A stretch of 64,000 bases of DNA from Pasteurella sp049941595 (GTDB lineage Bacteria > Pseudomonadota > Gammaproteobacteria > Enterobacterales > Pasteurellaceae): positions 124,001 to 188,000 of the forward strand of contig JBNFNA010000001.1 of assembly GCA_049941595.1 (NCBI GenBank). Reading direction: 5' to 3'. The position numbers and the translations under genes are program-made. This document shows positions 8,939 to 17,884 of the stretch, in pieces. The notes beneath the pieces are model-generated. The model did no database searches. It was not told the origin of the DNA and worked only from the letters and a program-made list of their open reading frames with translations. Position 1 is the first letter of the stretch, and every line of letters starts with the position of its first letter.

Positions 8939-10888
8939 ATGCATTCAGATCTATCAAACAACAAACGCACGTTGTTATTCCCTATTTTTTTCTTTGTTGC
9001 AGTCAACTTATTGGTATTTAACTTATCTCGTTTAGGCCTTTCACTTTGGCAAGCAGAACGCGTAAGCGCAGTTGATGGTTGGGTTGAATTATTCTTACAA
9101 GGGGTACGAATTGATATCGTATCCCTTTGCTATTTATTCGGCCTACCAGCTTTATTAACAGTACTGCTCTATCATCACAACCCATTAGGTTGTATTTGGC
9201 AGAAAATTCTCAAAGTGTGGCTGACCGTTGGCAGCCTTTTCATTCTATTTATGGAAATATCCACACCGGCCTTTATTGAAACCTATGATTTCCGCCCCAA
9301 TCGCCTTTTCATTGAATACCTAATCTATCCAAAAGAGGTCTTCACAATGTTATTTGAAGGGCATTTGCTGTCAATGGTAACGAGCTTAGTCGTCACAACC
9401 CTTGCGACGATTTTCTACTGGAAATTAGCCGATTGGGCAGTGAAAAACTTATCCTCAATGAGCTGGAAATTCCGTCCTTTCGTTGCGATTTTAGTGATTG
9501 TAGTCGCCTTTATTGGTGCACGCTCCACTTTAGCGCACCGTGGTATTAACCCGGCGATGGTGGCATTTTCCTCTGACGGTTTAGTGAATTCACTTGTTCT
9601 CAATTCAGGTTATTCCGTAATTTATGCAGCACAGCAGTTTAAAGACGAGGACAATGCTGCTGCACTTTACGGCAAAATGTCTACGGAAGAAATGCTACAA
9701 ATTGTGAAGCAAGCACGTGGACGTCCTGATAGTGACTATATTTCAGCCACTATTCCAACACTGACGAAAAACCAAGCTACTTATCAAGGTAAGCCGAAAA
9801 ACATTGTTATCGTGTTAGAGGAAAGTCTTGGCGCACAATTTATTGGCACATTAGGCGGATTACCGCTCTCGCCAGAGTTTGATAAACTGGCACAAGAAGG
9901 TTGGTTATTTGAAAATCTGTATGCTACCGGCACACGTTCTGTACGTGGTATCGAAGCGGTGACAGCAGGCTTCACACCCACACCAGCACGTGCAGTGGTG
10001 AAGCTCAGTAATAGCCAAAACGGTTTCTTCACTATTGCGGATTTATTGAGCAAACAAGGCTACCACACCTCGTTCATTTATGGAGGTGAAAAGCATTTTG
10101 ACAATATGGCAAGTTTCTTCTATGGCAATGGTTTCCAAGAAATTATCGACGAAAAAGATTACGTCAATCCAAAATTCCAAGCGACTTGGGGGATGAGTGA
10201 TGAAGATCTTTTCGACAAAGCACACGAAACCTTCACGAAATTACACAAAGAAGGCAAACCGTTCTTTAGCTTAGTATTCAGCTCAAGTAACCACGATCCA
10301 TTTGAATTCCCAGATGGCAAAATCGAACTATATGAGCAACCGAAACAAACGCGTAACAATGCAGCCAAATATGCAGATTACGCAATTGGTCATTTCTTTA
10401 AATTAGCGAAACAATCTGACTATTGGAAAGATACTGTATTCTTAGTCATTGCAGACCACGACTCACGTGTATCTGGCGCTGCACTTGTGCCAATTAAGCA
10501 CTTCCATATTCCAGCATTGTTATTAGGTGAACATATTGAGCCAAAACGCGATCCACGTTTAGTCAGTCAAATTGATATGCCAACAACCCTACTTTCTATT
10601 GCAGGTGTGAGTGGTGAATACCCAATGATTGGTTATGACTTAACGCAAGAAAATGATCCTAACCGTGCATTTATGCAATATGACCAAACCTTAGCGATGA
10701 TGAAAGGCAACGAAGTGGTTATCCTCGCACCGAAAGTGCCAGCAAAAAGTTATTTGTACGATAGACAATCGCATAAATTCAGCGATGCCGAGCTACCAGA
10801 GAGTTTGAAGAAAGAGGCGTTAGCTCATTCATTATTAGGCAGTTATTTATATAAGCATAGGTTATATAAGTCAGAGGTTCAAAAATAA
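8939..10888 (+). CDS. LTA synthase family sulfatase-fold transferase
   Basis: 649 residues. The first ~210 residues carry several hydrophobic segments (about 13-33, 70-90, 95-112, 140-160, 178-195), followed by a large extracytoplasmic alkaline-phosphatase/sulfatase domain. Visible metal-site elements: IVIVLEESLGAQ (Glu), GTRSVRGIEA (nucleophile region), SSNHDPFEFPDG and ADHDSRVSGA. This is the COG1368 layout shared by LtaS and OpgB. Gram-negative members transfer phosphoglycerol or phosphoethanolamine to envelope glycans or lipids; the acceptor here is unknown. Single-gene unit ending at a perfect hairpin. Confidence 0.8.
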   Translation: MHSDLSNNKRTLLFPIFFFVAVNLLVFNLSRLGLSLWQAERVSAVDGWVELFLQGVRIDIVSLCYLFGLPALLTVLLYHHNPLGCIWQKILKVWLTVGSLFILFMEISTPAFIETYDFRPNRLFIEYLIYPKEVFTMLFEGHLLSMVTSLVVTTLATIFYWKLADWAVKNLSSMSWKFRPFVAILVIVVAFIGARSTLAHRGINPAMVAFSSDGLVNSLVLNSGYSVIYAAQQFKDEDNAAALYGKMSTEEMLQIVKQARGRPDSDYISATIPTLTKNQATYQGKPKNIVIVLEESLGAQFIGTLGGLPLSPEFDKLAQEGWLFENLYATGTRSVRGIEAVTAGFTPTPARAVVKLSNSQNGFFTIADLLSKQGYHTSFIYGGEKHFDNMASFFYGNGFQEIIDEKDYVNPKFQATWGMSDEDLFDKAHETFTKLHKEGKPFFSLVFSSSNHDPFEFPDGKIELYEQPKQTRNNAAKYADYAIGHFFKLAKQSDYWKDTVFLVIADHDSRVSGAALVPIKHFHIPALLLGEHIEPKRDPRLVSQIDMPTTLLSIAGVSGEYPMIGYDLTQENDPNRAFMQYDQTLAMMKGNEVVILAPKVPAKSYLYDRQSHKFSDAELPESLKKEALAHSLLGSYLYKHRLYKSEVQK

Positions 10889-10905
10889 TCTCACTCAGTA
10901 TTAAG

Positions 10906-10938
10906 TTAAGGCGAATATTTATATTCGCCTTAATTTTA
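10906..10938 (+). terminator. Strong terminator after the LtaS-like gene
   Basis: Perfect 12-bp stem TTAAGGCGAATA / TATTCGCCTTAA with a 4-nt loop TTTA (10918-10921), followed by TTTTA. Confidence 0.85.
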
Positions 10939-11062
10939 TCCAATAAGTGCGGTCAGTTTTTAAAACTTTTTTAACATTCTCACAAAAAAGAATAAATTTT
11001 ATCATTTTTTTTGTAAAAAAATGTTATAAAGGAAAAGATACAAACACAAAAAGAGGGGAAAA

Positions 11063-12250
11063 ATGTTAACACCTATTCAAAACTTTTTAAAACAAGAGGC
11101 CGCTGGTGGTATCTTGCTCTTTATTTTTGCGATTCTTGCAATTGTCTTAGCGAATACACCGTTAAGTACATTTTATTTTGATTTTTTACAAACACCCGGA
11201 GTGATTCAAATTGGTTCATTCAGCATTAACAAACCATTATTAATGTGGGTAAATGATGGTTTAATGGCTGTCTTTTTTATGCTCGTTGGAATGGAAGTAA
11301 AACGTGAATTACTTGAAGGCTCATTATCAAGTTATCAACGTGCAATTTTCCCTGCTATCGCTGCCGTTGGTGGTATGGTTGTGCCAGCACTTATTTTTAT
11401 CTTATTAAACTCAACACATCCTGAATATCAACAAGGCTGGGCCATTCCAATGGCGACGGATATTGCCTTTGCATTGGGTGTGGTTGCCCTGTTAGGTAAA
11501 CGTGTACCGTTACCATTAAAAATCTTCTTACTTGCATTAGCGATCATTGATGACTTAGGTGCGATTGTCGTTATTGCGTTATTCTTCTCGCACGATTTAA
11601 GTCCACAGGCATTTTTATTTGCAGGCTTTGCGGTGTCAGTATTATTTATTATGAACCGCTTAAAAATCACCGCATTATCTGCTTATGGTATCGTCGGGAT
11701 TATCTTATGGGCATCGGTACTTAAATCCGGAGTTCACGCAACCTTAGCCGGCGTAATTATTGGTTTCTGTATTCCATTAAATGGTAAAAAAGGTGAGCGT
11801 CCATTAGATGAGTTTGAACATACGCTTTCACCGTGGAGTGCATTTGCGATCCTCCCATTATTTGCGTTCTGTAACGCTGGGGTTTCTTTATTTGGCTTAG
11901 GTGAGAATGCGTTTACTTCAACATTATCATTAGGGATCACATTAGGCTTATTAGTGGGTAAACCATTAGGTATCTTTGCATTCTCATTTATCGCAGTGAA
12001 ATTGAGAATTGCGAAGCTATCAGAAGGCATTAACTTCAAACAAATTTTTGCAGTTTCAGTGCTTTGTGGTATCGGTTTTACAATGTCGATGTTCCTTGCA
12101 GGGCTTGCCTTTGGTGGGGAAAGTGATAGCGAAAACGTAACTGCACTTGCTCGTTTAGGTATCCTACTTGGATCTGGTATCTCTGCGGTATTAGGTTACT
12201 TATTATTGAAATTATCTACCCGTAACCAACCTATCATCGATACAGAATAA
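11063..12250 (+). CDS. nhaA: Na+/H+ antiporter NhaA
   Basis: 395 residues, about 12 membrane segments. The paired ion-binding aspartates fall at Asp163 and Asp164 in LAIIDDLGAI, the same numbers as E. coli NhaA, and the conserved PMATDIAFALGV segment precedes them. It exchanges internal Na+ (or Li+) for protons at the inner membrane. AGAGGGGAA precedes the ATG. A perfect uptake sequence lies upstream (10945-10953), and the gene ends before a strong hairpin. No NhaR regulator is adjacent, so control differs from the E. coli nhaAR arrangement. Confidence 0.95.
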   Translation: MLTPIQNFLKQEAAGGILLFIFAILAIVLANTPLSTFYFDFLQTPGVIQIGSFSINKPLLMWVNDGLMAVFFMLVGMEVKRELLEGSLSSYQRAIFPAIAAVGGMVVPALIFILLNSTHPEYQQGWAIPMATDIAFALGVVALLGKRVPLPLKIFLLALAIIDDLGAIVVIALFFSHDLSPQAFLFAGFAVSVLFIMNRLKITALSAYGIVGIILWASVLKSGVHATLAGVIIGFCIPLNGKKGERPLDEFEHTLSPWSAFAILPLFAFCNAGVSLFGLGENAFTSTLSLGITLGLLVGKPLGIFAFSFIAVKLRIAKLSEGINFKQIFAVSVLCGIGFTMSMFLAGLAFGGESDSENVTALARLGILLGSGISAVLGYLLLKLSTRNQPIIDTE

Positions 12251-12257
12251 CCACGAT

Positions 12258-12292
12258 AAAAACACCACGTACCGCCTGTGCGTGGTGTTTTA
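12258..12292 (+). terminator. Terminator after nhaA
   Basis: AAACACCACG (12260-12269) pairs with CGTGGTGTTT (12281-12290) around an 11-nt loop; T residues follow. Confidence 0.8.
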
Positions 12293-12392
12293 TTATTAAC
12301 TATTTATTGAAAATCCTTCAACTCTCGCCTTATTTATCTCTTTATCAAATATAATTACACTTATTCCATATCACATAGATAAGGAAAAAATT

Positions 12393-13094
12393 ATGTTAAA
12401 AATCCGCCCAGCTAATGAACGAGGTCGTAATAGCCCAAGTATTCCTTGGCTCACCAGTTATCATACCTTTTCGTTTGCTGATTATTACGATCCTAAACAT
12501 ATTCATTTCTCTCACTTAAGAGTAATGAATGAAGATATTATCGCCCCACGCCAAGGTTTTGGAATGCACCCTCACAATGATATGGAGATTTTGACTTACG
12601 TCCTATCTGGCAGTGTTGCACATCAAGACAGTATGGGAAATCGCACCCAACTTAATGCGGGAGAATTTCAAATTATGTCGGCAGGCACTGGGATCTTCCA
12701 TTCAGAAGTGAACCCAAGTGCAGAGCAAGATTTGCATTTATATCAAATTTGGATTTTGCCAAAGTTGAAAGGGATTGAACCCCGTTATGAGCAAGGTAAG
12801 TTTGCTGATCAGGAAGGTGCGACGTTGATTCTCTCTCCAGCGCCTGATGACAACGCATTTTATGTCAATCAAAATATGCGCTTATGGCGATGGCAGTTGA
12901 GCTTGGCGAAAAGTGCGGTGCAAAATATTGAAATTTCACCGCAACGCCGTTACTGGTTACAACTGGTGAAAGGCAAATTAAACGTGAATGGAATGCCATT
13001 GAATACTGGCGATGGATTAGCCATTACAGAGGAAGAAGCACTACACCTTGAGCTACTCGATGACAGTGAATTTTTATTTTTTGATTTAGTATAA
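12393..13094 (+). CDS. Pirin family protein (YhhW-like)
   Basis: 233 residues, bicupin fold. The N-terminal cupin has the pirin metal-site segment GMHPHNDMEILTYV, then GSVAHQDSMGN and AGTGIFHSEVNPS. YhhW-type pirins bind a metal and have quercetin 2,3-dioxygenase activity in vitro; the physiological substrate is not known. It stands alone between nhaA and ubiE. RBS AAGGAA is 7 bp upstream. A perfect uptake sequence (12911-12919) lies inside the gene, and a hairpin terminator follows. Confidence 0.88.
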   Translation: MLKIRPANERGRNSPSIPWLTSYHTFSFADYYDPKHIHFSHLRVMNEDIIAPRQGFGMHPHNDMEILTYVLSGSVAHQDSMGNRTQLNAGEFQIMSAGTGIFHSEVNPSAEQDLHLYQIWILPKLKGIEPRYEQGKFADQEGATLILSPAPDDNAFYVNQNMRLWRWQLSLAKSAVQNIEISPQRRYWLQLVKGKLNVNGMPLNTGDGLAITEEEALHLELLDDSEFLFFDLV

Positions 13095-13100
13095 ATACAG

Positions 13101-13130
13101 AAAAATAGCGGAATTTCCCGCTATTTTTTG
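13101..13130 (+). terminator. Terminator after the pirin gene
   Basis: AAAAATAGCG (13101-13110) and CGCTATTTTT (13119-13128), 8-nt loop, ending in a T-run. Confidence 0.8.
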
Positions 13131-13170
13131 TTATCCTTAAGACAAATTTTACGTTTTATGGATAACCCTT

Positions 13171-13992
13171 ATGTCAAACCACAAAAATCTTGCTGAAAAC
13201 CAACCGCACTTAGCACAAACAGCAGTTCATAGCACTCAACACCAAGCACAAGAAGAAACCACGCATTTTGGTTTTAAAACTGTCGCAAAATCAGAAAAGC
13301 AAAAAATGGTGGCTAATGTATTCCATTCCGTTGCGGGCAAATATGACCTGATGAATGACTTGCTCTCATTTGGTATACACCGTGTTTGGAAGCGTTTCAC
13401 AATTGATTGCAGTGGTGTTCGCAAAGGACATAAAGTGTTAGATCTCGCAGGCGGTACAGGCGATTTCACCGCAAAATTTTCTCGTATTGTAGGTTCTGAA
13501 GGTGAAGTGGTACTTGCCGATATTAATGATTCAATGCTACGTGTAGGACGTGAAAAATTGCGCAATCTTGGTGTTGTCGGCAATGTGAATTACGTACAAG
13601 CCAATGCTGAAGCTTTACCTTTCCCTGATAATACATTTGATTGCGTGATTATCAGCTTTGGTTTACGTAACGTGACCGATAAAGATAAAGCACTACGCTC
13701 AATGTTTCGTGTATTAAAACCAGGCGGACGTTTATTGGTACTTGAGTTCTCAAAACCAATTCTCGATCCATTGAGCAAAATCTATAATTTCTATTCATTT
13801 AATATTTTGCCAAAAATTGGCGAAGTGGTTGTCAATGATGGGGATAGCTATCGTTATCTTGCGGAGTCTATTCGTATGCACCCAGAGCAAGATATTCTCA
13901 AACAAATGATGGTTGATGCCGGCTTTGAACAAGTCAACTACTACAATTTAAGCGCAGGGATTGTTGCACTACACCGAGGTTACAAATTCTAA
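13171..13992 (+). CDS. ubiE: Demethylmenaquinone/ubiquinone C-methyltransferase UbiE
   Basis: 273 residues; the first ~45 are a polar extension rich in His, Gln and Glu compared with the ~251-residue E. coli protein. SAM motif VLDLAGGTGDFT near residue 90. UbiE signatures YDLMNDLLSFGIHRVWKR and NFYSFNILPKIG are present. It methylates the quinone ring in both ubiquinone and menaquinone synthesis. In E. coli ubiE, ubiJ and ubiB are consecutive; here a DUF4328 gene is interposed 16 bp downstream. In-frame start codons inside the extension cannot be excluded as the true start. Confidence 0.94.
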   Translation: MSNHKNLAENQPHLAQTAVHSTQHQAQEETTHFGFKTVAKSEKQKMVANVFHSVAGKYDLMNDLLSFGIHRVWKRFTIDCSGVRKGHKVLDLAGGTGDFTAKFSRIVGSEGEVVLADINDSMLRVGREKLRNLGVVGNVNYVQANAEALPFPDNTFDCVIISFGLRNVTDKDKALRSMFRVLKPGGRLLVLEFSKPILDPLSKIYNFYSFNILPKIGEVVVNDGDSYRYLAESIRMHPEQDILKQMMVDAGFEQVNYYNLSAGIVALHRGYKF

Positions 13993-14008
13993 CTGAGAGG
14001 GCAAAACA

Positions 14009-14704
14009 ATGAATTATCGAGCAGAAAATCATTCAACTCTGGTCTGCATTTTATTAGGACTCGATATTCTTATCTATGCTGTACAAATATGGTTGAGCGT
14101 GCCTATTTTCTTTAATACGATGCAATACAGCGCCACCACCACACCGCTCGAAGTGCTCAATCCAGACATTATTCAGCGAATAGCGCTAAACCTCAATTTC
14201 TATTATATAAGGTTAGCCAGTCATATCATTATTGGGATTGTCATCTTAGCTTGGATTTACCGCGCTCATCGTTTCGTGAGCACGACGCTCAATGCGCAAA
14301 ATCTTCGCTTTACTGATGGAGCAACTGTCGTTTACTTCTTTATTCCCGTTGCTAACCTTTTTATGCCTTATAGAGCGATGAGAGAAACTTGGCTTGCCAG
14401 TGAACACCCAACGGAATGGCAAAATAAACCAACGCCGATTATTTTGCTCGTTTGGTGGATAACGTTTCTACTACAGATTCCACACTGTCTGATTTCCCTC
14501 GTTACCTTAGAACCGAATATGGAAGCGGGTTTAGCGAATGGCATTGCTTTATTTGCAATATTTGAAAGTGTGATTGCCCTCATTCAGATACTGGCTTTCC
14601 TGATTATCGTCATAAAAGTGCAAAGCATTCAAAATAAATATGAGTCAAAAGCGCCGCCACCGAGAAAACCGGATGATATGCCTCAAAATACTTTAGTGAG
14701 TTAA
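14009..14704 (+). CDS. DUF4328 domain membrane protein inserted between ubiE and ubiJ
   Basis: 231 residues with about four to five hydrophobic segments (near 10-30, 70-93, 108-122, 146-168, 178-205). The motif WIYRAHRF is followed by PVANLFMPYRAMRETW, the conserved core of DUF4328 membrane proteins as I know the family. Function is unknown. It starts 16 bp after ubiE and ends 8 bp before ubiJ, so it is co-directional and probably co-transcribed. The C-terminal tail (KAPPPRKPDD) is Pro-rich and polar. A role in the quinone pathway is only suggested by position. Confidence 0.7.
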   Translation: MNYRAENHSTLVCILLGLDILIYAVQIWLSVPIFFNTMQYSATTTPLEVLNPDIIQRIALNLNFYYIRLASHIIIGIVILAWIYRAHRFVSTTLNAQNLRFTDGATVVYFFIPVANLFMPYRAMRETWLASEHPTEWQNKPTPIILLVWWITFLLQIPHCLISLVTLEPNMEAGLANGIALFAIFESVIALIQILAFLIIVIKVQSIQNKYESKAPPPRKPDDMPQNTLVS

Positions 14705-14712
14705 TAACAATA

Positions 14713-15342
14713 ATGAAACCATTACCTATTTTTCAGCAATTAATGTTGCCACAATTTATCACAGCAGGGTTAGAAACCTTGCTCAACAAACTGATTGCAC
14801 ATACGGAATATTGCGAACCTTATCTTCGCAAATTAGATAATAAAGTGTTGACCGTCAAACCACAAAAATTGGATTTTCCGTTGTATTTTGTGTTTTCTCA
14901 GCAACGTATTGATTTATTGACTCAATATGAAGGGGAACCTGATTGTTCAGTGGAAATTGCACCTAGCTTGCTCTTTCATATGCCGAAAAAATCAGAACTT
15001 AGCCAATTTATCAATGATAAATCCATTTTGTTGCAAGGTGATTTACAAGTGCTACAAGACTTTGTGGCCTTGAGCGAGTTTATTGAAAAAGATCCCGCAG
15101 AATTGCTCTCGCATTACATCGGTGATGTTCCGGCACAAAGTGCAGTGGATTTTTTACGAAAATTAAATCAGCTTTTCAAACAAAAAATAAATCAAAGCCA
15201 ACAATTTTGGGGCGAGCGTTTAACGGAAGAATGGCAAGTTGTATCGCCAAGTTTAGCGATTGCAGACTTTTGCGATCAGGTCAAAACACTTGAAAAAGAC
15301 ACCGCACTTTTAGAACAAAAAATTGCCCAACTCTTGCCATAA
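14713..15342 (+). CDS. ubiJ: Ubiquinone biosynthesis accessory factor UbiJ
   Basis: 209 residues, SCP2 sterol-carrier-like domain in the first ~110 residues, then a helical/coiled-coil C terminus (VKTLEKDTALLEQKIAQL). UbiJ binds the hydrophobic quinone intermediates in the soluble Ubi complex. Assignment rests on position immediately before ubiB and the SCP2-type pattern. ubiB begins 24 bp downstream. Confidence 0.85.
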   Translation: MKPLPIFQQLMLPQFITAGLETLLNKLIAHTEYCEPYLRKLDNKVLTVKPQKLDFPLYFVFSQQRIDLLTQYEGEPDCSVEIAPSLLFHMPKKSELSQFINDKSILLQGDLQVLQDFVALSEFIEKDPAELLSHYIGDVPAQSAVDFLRKLNQLFKQKINQSQQFWGERLTEEWQVVSPSLAIADFCDQVKTLEKDTALLEQKIAQLLP

Positions 15343-15366
15343 ATTACTCAGTAACACGGATACATA

Positions 15367-16962
15367 ATGCAGTTAAAAGATATTAAGCACCTTTACACTA
15401 TCATCAAAACCTTCCTTATTTATGGCATAGATGAGGCGCTACCACATAATCAATATACGCGCCCCATTCGTTGCTGGCGTAAAACGTTATTTTGGCTACG
15501 TCATCAACACAAAGACAAATCTTTTGGCTTACGCCTTCGTTTAGCATTGCAAGAGTTAGGGCCTGTTTGGATTAAACTTGGGCAAATGCTGTCCACACGC
15601 CGTGACTTATTCCCACCTGAAATTGCGGATGAATTGGCGTTGTTACAAGATCAAGTGGAACCTTTTGACGGTAAACTCGCACGCCAACAAATTGAAAAAG
15701 CATTAGGTGCACCATTAGACACTTGGTTTGATGAATTTGATGAAAATGCCCTTGCATCCGCTTCAATCGCACAGGTACATACCGCAAAATTTAAACAAAA
15801 TCTACCGCACTTGAATATCAATCCAGAAGACAATTTAGCAGGCAAAGAAGTGGTGATTAAAGTGCTACGCCCAAACATTCAGCAAGTGATTGATGCTGAT
15901 TTAAGTTTAATGTACAAACTGGCGAGCTGGATTCCACGCTTGAAAGCAGAGGGACGCCGTTTACGCCCTGTAGAAGTGGTGCGTGAATATGAGAAAACGT
16001 TACGTGACGAGCTCGATTTACGCCGCGAAATGGCAAATGCGATTCAGTTGCGAGCCAATTTTGAAAATAGCCCAATGTTGTATGTGCCTGAAATGTACAA
16101 ACAATTCTGCCATCAAAATGTGATCGTAATGGAACGTATTTACGGTATTCCCGTGTCGAATGTGGCAGAGCTAGAAGCCAACGGCACCAATATGAAATTA
16201 TTGGCAGAACGTGGTGTGCAAGTGTTCTTCACACAAGTTTTCCGTGACAGTTTCTTCCACGCCGATATGCACCCTGGCAATATTTTTGTCAGTCGTGAGC
16301 ATCCTGAAAATCCACAATACATTGGCATTGATTGCGGTATTGTCGGGCGTTTAAATGAACACGATAAACGTTATTTAGCGGAAAGCTTTGTAGCCTTCTT
16401 TAATCGTGATTATCGTCGCGTAGCAGAAATGCACGTGGCATCAGGCTGGACCCCAGAAGACACCAATATTGATGATTTCGAACAAGCATTTCGTGAAGTG
16501 TGCGAGCCGATTTTCGCTAAACCACTTTCGGAAATCTCGTTTGGTCACGTCCTATTGAATTTGTTCAACGTAGCACGTGAATACAATATGGAAGTGCAAC
16601 CACAATTAGTGTTGTTACAAAAAACGCTACTTTATATTGAAGGCTTGGGCAGACAACTTTATCCACAATTAGATTTATGGGATACCGCAAAACCGTTCTT
16701 ACAAGACTGGCTAGATGAACAAATGGGCGTGAAAGCATTTGTTAAAACAGTAAAACACAAACTTCCTTATTGGCGTGAACATTTTGTAGATTTACCTGAA
16801 AATCTAATGACAGCCCTTCAACAGCAAGAGGTCATCGCACAAGAATTAACAAAAATGAACCGTACCTTACTCGACAAGCAGAGCAAAGGCAAAATCAGTG
16901 GGTTCTGTTTAGGTTTAATCAGTGGTTTACTTATCTGGTTAATCTCAAGTTATTTATTCTGA
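15367..16962 (+). CDS. ubiB: Ubiquinone biosynthesis regulatory kinase-like protein UbiB
   Basis: 531 residues, ABC1/ADCK atypical kinase-like ATPase. The signature KLGQ motif is in WIKLGQMLSTRRDLFP near residue 74. Conserved VIKVLRPNI (near 160), HADMHPGNIF (near 300) and the DFG-like IDCGIVGRL follow. A C-terminal hydrophobic anchor (about 510-531) tethers it to the inner membrane. It supports coenzyme Q assembly through ATPase activity that extracts or presents intermediates. Two internal uptake sequences lie near the 5' end, one at 15804-15812. tatA follows after about 100 bp. Confidence 0.94.
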   Translation: MQLKDIKHLYTIIKTFLIYGIDEALPHNQYTRPIRCWRKTLFWLRHQHKDKSFGLRLRLALQELGPVWIKLGQMLSTRRDLFPPEIADELALLQDQVEPFDGKLARQQIEKALGAPLDTWFDEFDENALASASIAQVHTAKFKQNLPHLNINPEDNLAGKEVVIKVLRPNIQQVIDADLSLMYKLASWIPRLKAEGRRLRPVEVVREYEKTLRDELDLRREMANAIQLRANFENSPMLYVPEMYKQFCHQNVIVMERIYGIPVSNVAELEANGTNMKLLAERGVQVFFTQVFRDSFFHADMHPGNIFVSREHPENPQYIGIDCGIVGRLNEHDKRYLAESFVAFFNRDYRRVAEMHVASGWTPEDTNIDDFEQAFREVCEPIFAKPLSEISFGHVLLNLFNVAREYNMEVQPQLVLLQKTLLYIEGLGRQLYPQLDLWDTAKPFLQDWLDEQMGVKAFVKTVKHKLPYWREHFVDLPENLMTALQQQEVIAQELTKMNRTLLDKQSKGKISGFCLGLISGLLIWLISSYLF

Positions 16963-17066
16963 TCTAGTTCAACAAAATAGAAAATATTCTAATTTGGCTA
17001 TTGTTCAGAAGGCTTAAAAAAGCTATATTCAGCAACGTTATTTTTTTAAACAAAGAAGGAAAAACT

Positions 17067-17291
17067 ATGGGCGGTATCAGCATTTGGCAACTACTTATTA
17101 TTGTCGCAATTGTTGTTTTATTATTCGGAACAAAAAAATTAAGAACCTTGGGTTCAGACTTGGGTGAATCTGTTAAAGGTTTCAAAAAAGCAATGTCAGA
17201 TGAGCCAAAAGATGCAGAATTTAAAGCATTAAATGACGAAAGCGAGACAACCGCAAAAACTGAAAAAGCAAAAGATAAAGAACAAGCGTAA
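17067..17291 (+). CDS. tatA: Sec-independent translocase subunit TatA
   Basis: 74 residues from the ATG at 17067, preceded by GAAGGAAAA. An upstream TTG-initiated extension is rejected because the family begins MGGISIWQLLI. One N-terminal membrane segment (about 5-21), the conserved FGTKKLRTLGSDLG hinge and amphipathic helix, and a charged tail. TatA oligomers form the pore for folded twin-arginine substrates. The stop overlaps the tatB start (TAATG at 17289). The SatA binding protein at 41.7 kb in this window carries a twin-arginine signal. Confidence 0.95.
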   Translation: MGGISIWQLLIIVAIVVLLFGTKKLRTLGSDLGESVKGFKKAMSDEPKDAEFKALNDESETTAKTEKAKDKEQA

Positions 17292-17884
17292 TGTTTGATA
17301 TTGGTTTTTCAGAATTAGTTCTGATTTTTATTATTGGTCTGCTCGTTCTTGGACCAAAACGTTTACCAGTAGCGATCCGCACTGTAATGGGTTGGGTTGC
17401 TACGGTTCGTGGGCTTGCGAATAATGTTCAAAATGAATTAAAGCAAGAACTCAAATTACAAGAATTACAAGAAAGTATTAAAAAAGCAGAACAGTTCAAT
17501 TTACAGCAACTTTCTCCTGAATTAGGTAAAACCGTAGAAGAACTCAAAGCTTCTGCTGATAAATTACGTACTGAATTAGAAGAAAAAGCAGCTGCAACAA
17601 ATACGACCTTAGCAGAACAAATCCAAGAAATGAAAGATTCGGTTACGCCAACTGCACAAACCGAGCAACTCGCTCAACCTCAAACAGAGGCAGATGAGCA
17701 ACCTACCGAAGAAACTTCAGCAGAAATGACCGCACTTTCACCTGCTGAGCAAGCTGAATTAGCCGAAGAAAATGATGAAATGGCACATATTCAGCAATAT
17801 TATTCTGAAGACGATATGGTGGATGAACCTGTTCTTGCTCCTGAACTTCACTCACAGCCACAAACACAAGATAAGAAAGCATAA
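17291..17884 (+). CDS. tatB: Sec-independent translocase subunit TatB
   Basis: 197 residues. N-terminal membrane segment with FDIGFSELVLIFIIGLLVLGPKRLP, an amphipathic helix with coiled-coil character to about residue 110, then a long acidic, Gln/Glu-rich disordered tail. TatB with TatC forms the receptor for RR signal peptides. It overlaps tatA by one base and abuts tatC with no gap. A perfect uptake sequence falls in the tail region (17729-17737). Confidence 0.94.
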   Translation: MFDIGFSELVLIFIIGLLVLGPKRLPVAIRTVMGWVATVRGLANNVQNELKQELKLQELQESIKKAEQFNLQQLSPELGKTVEELKASADKLRTELEEKAAATNTTLAEQIQEMKDSVTPTAQTEQLAQPQTEADEQPTEETSAEMTALSPAEQAELAEENDEMAHIQQYYSEDDMVDEPVLAPELHSQPQTQDKKA

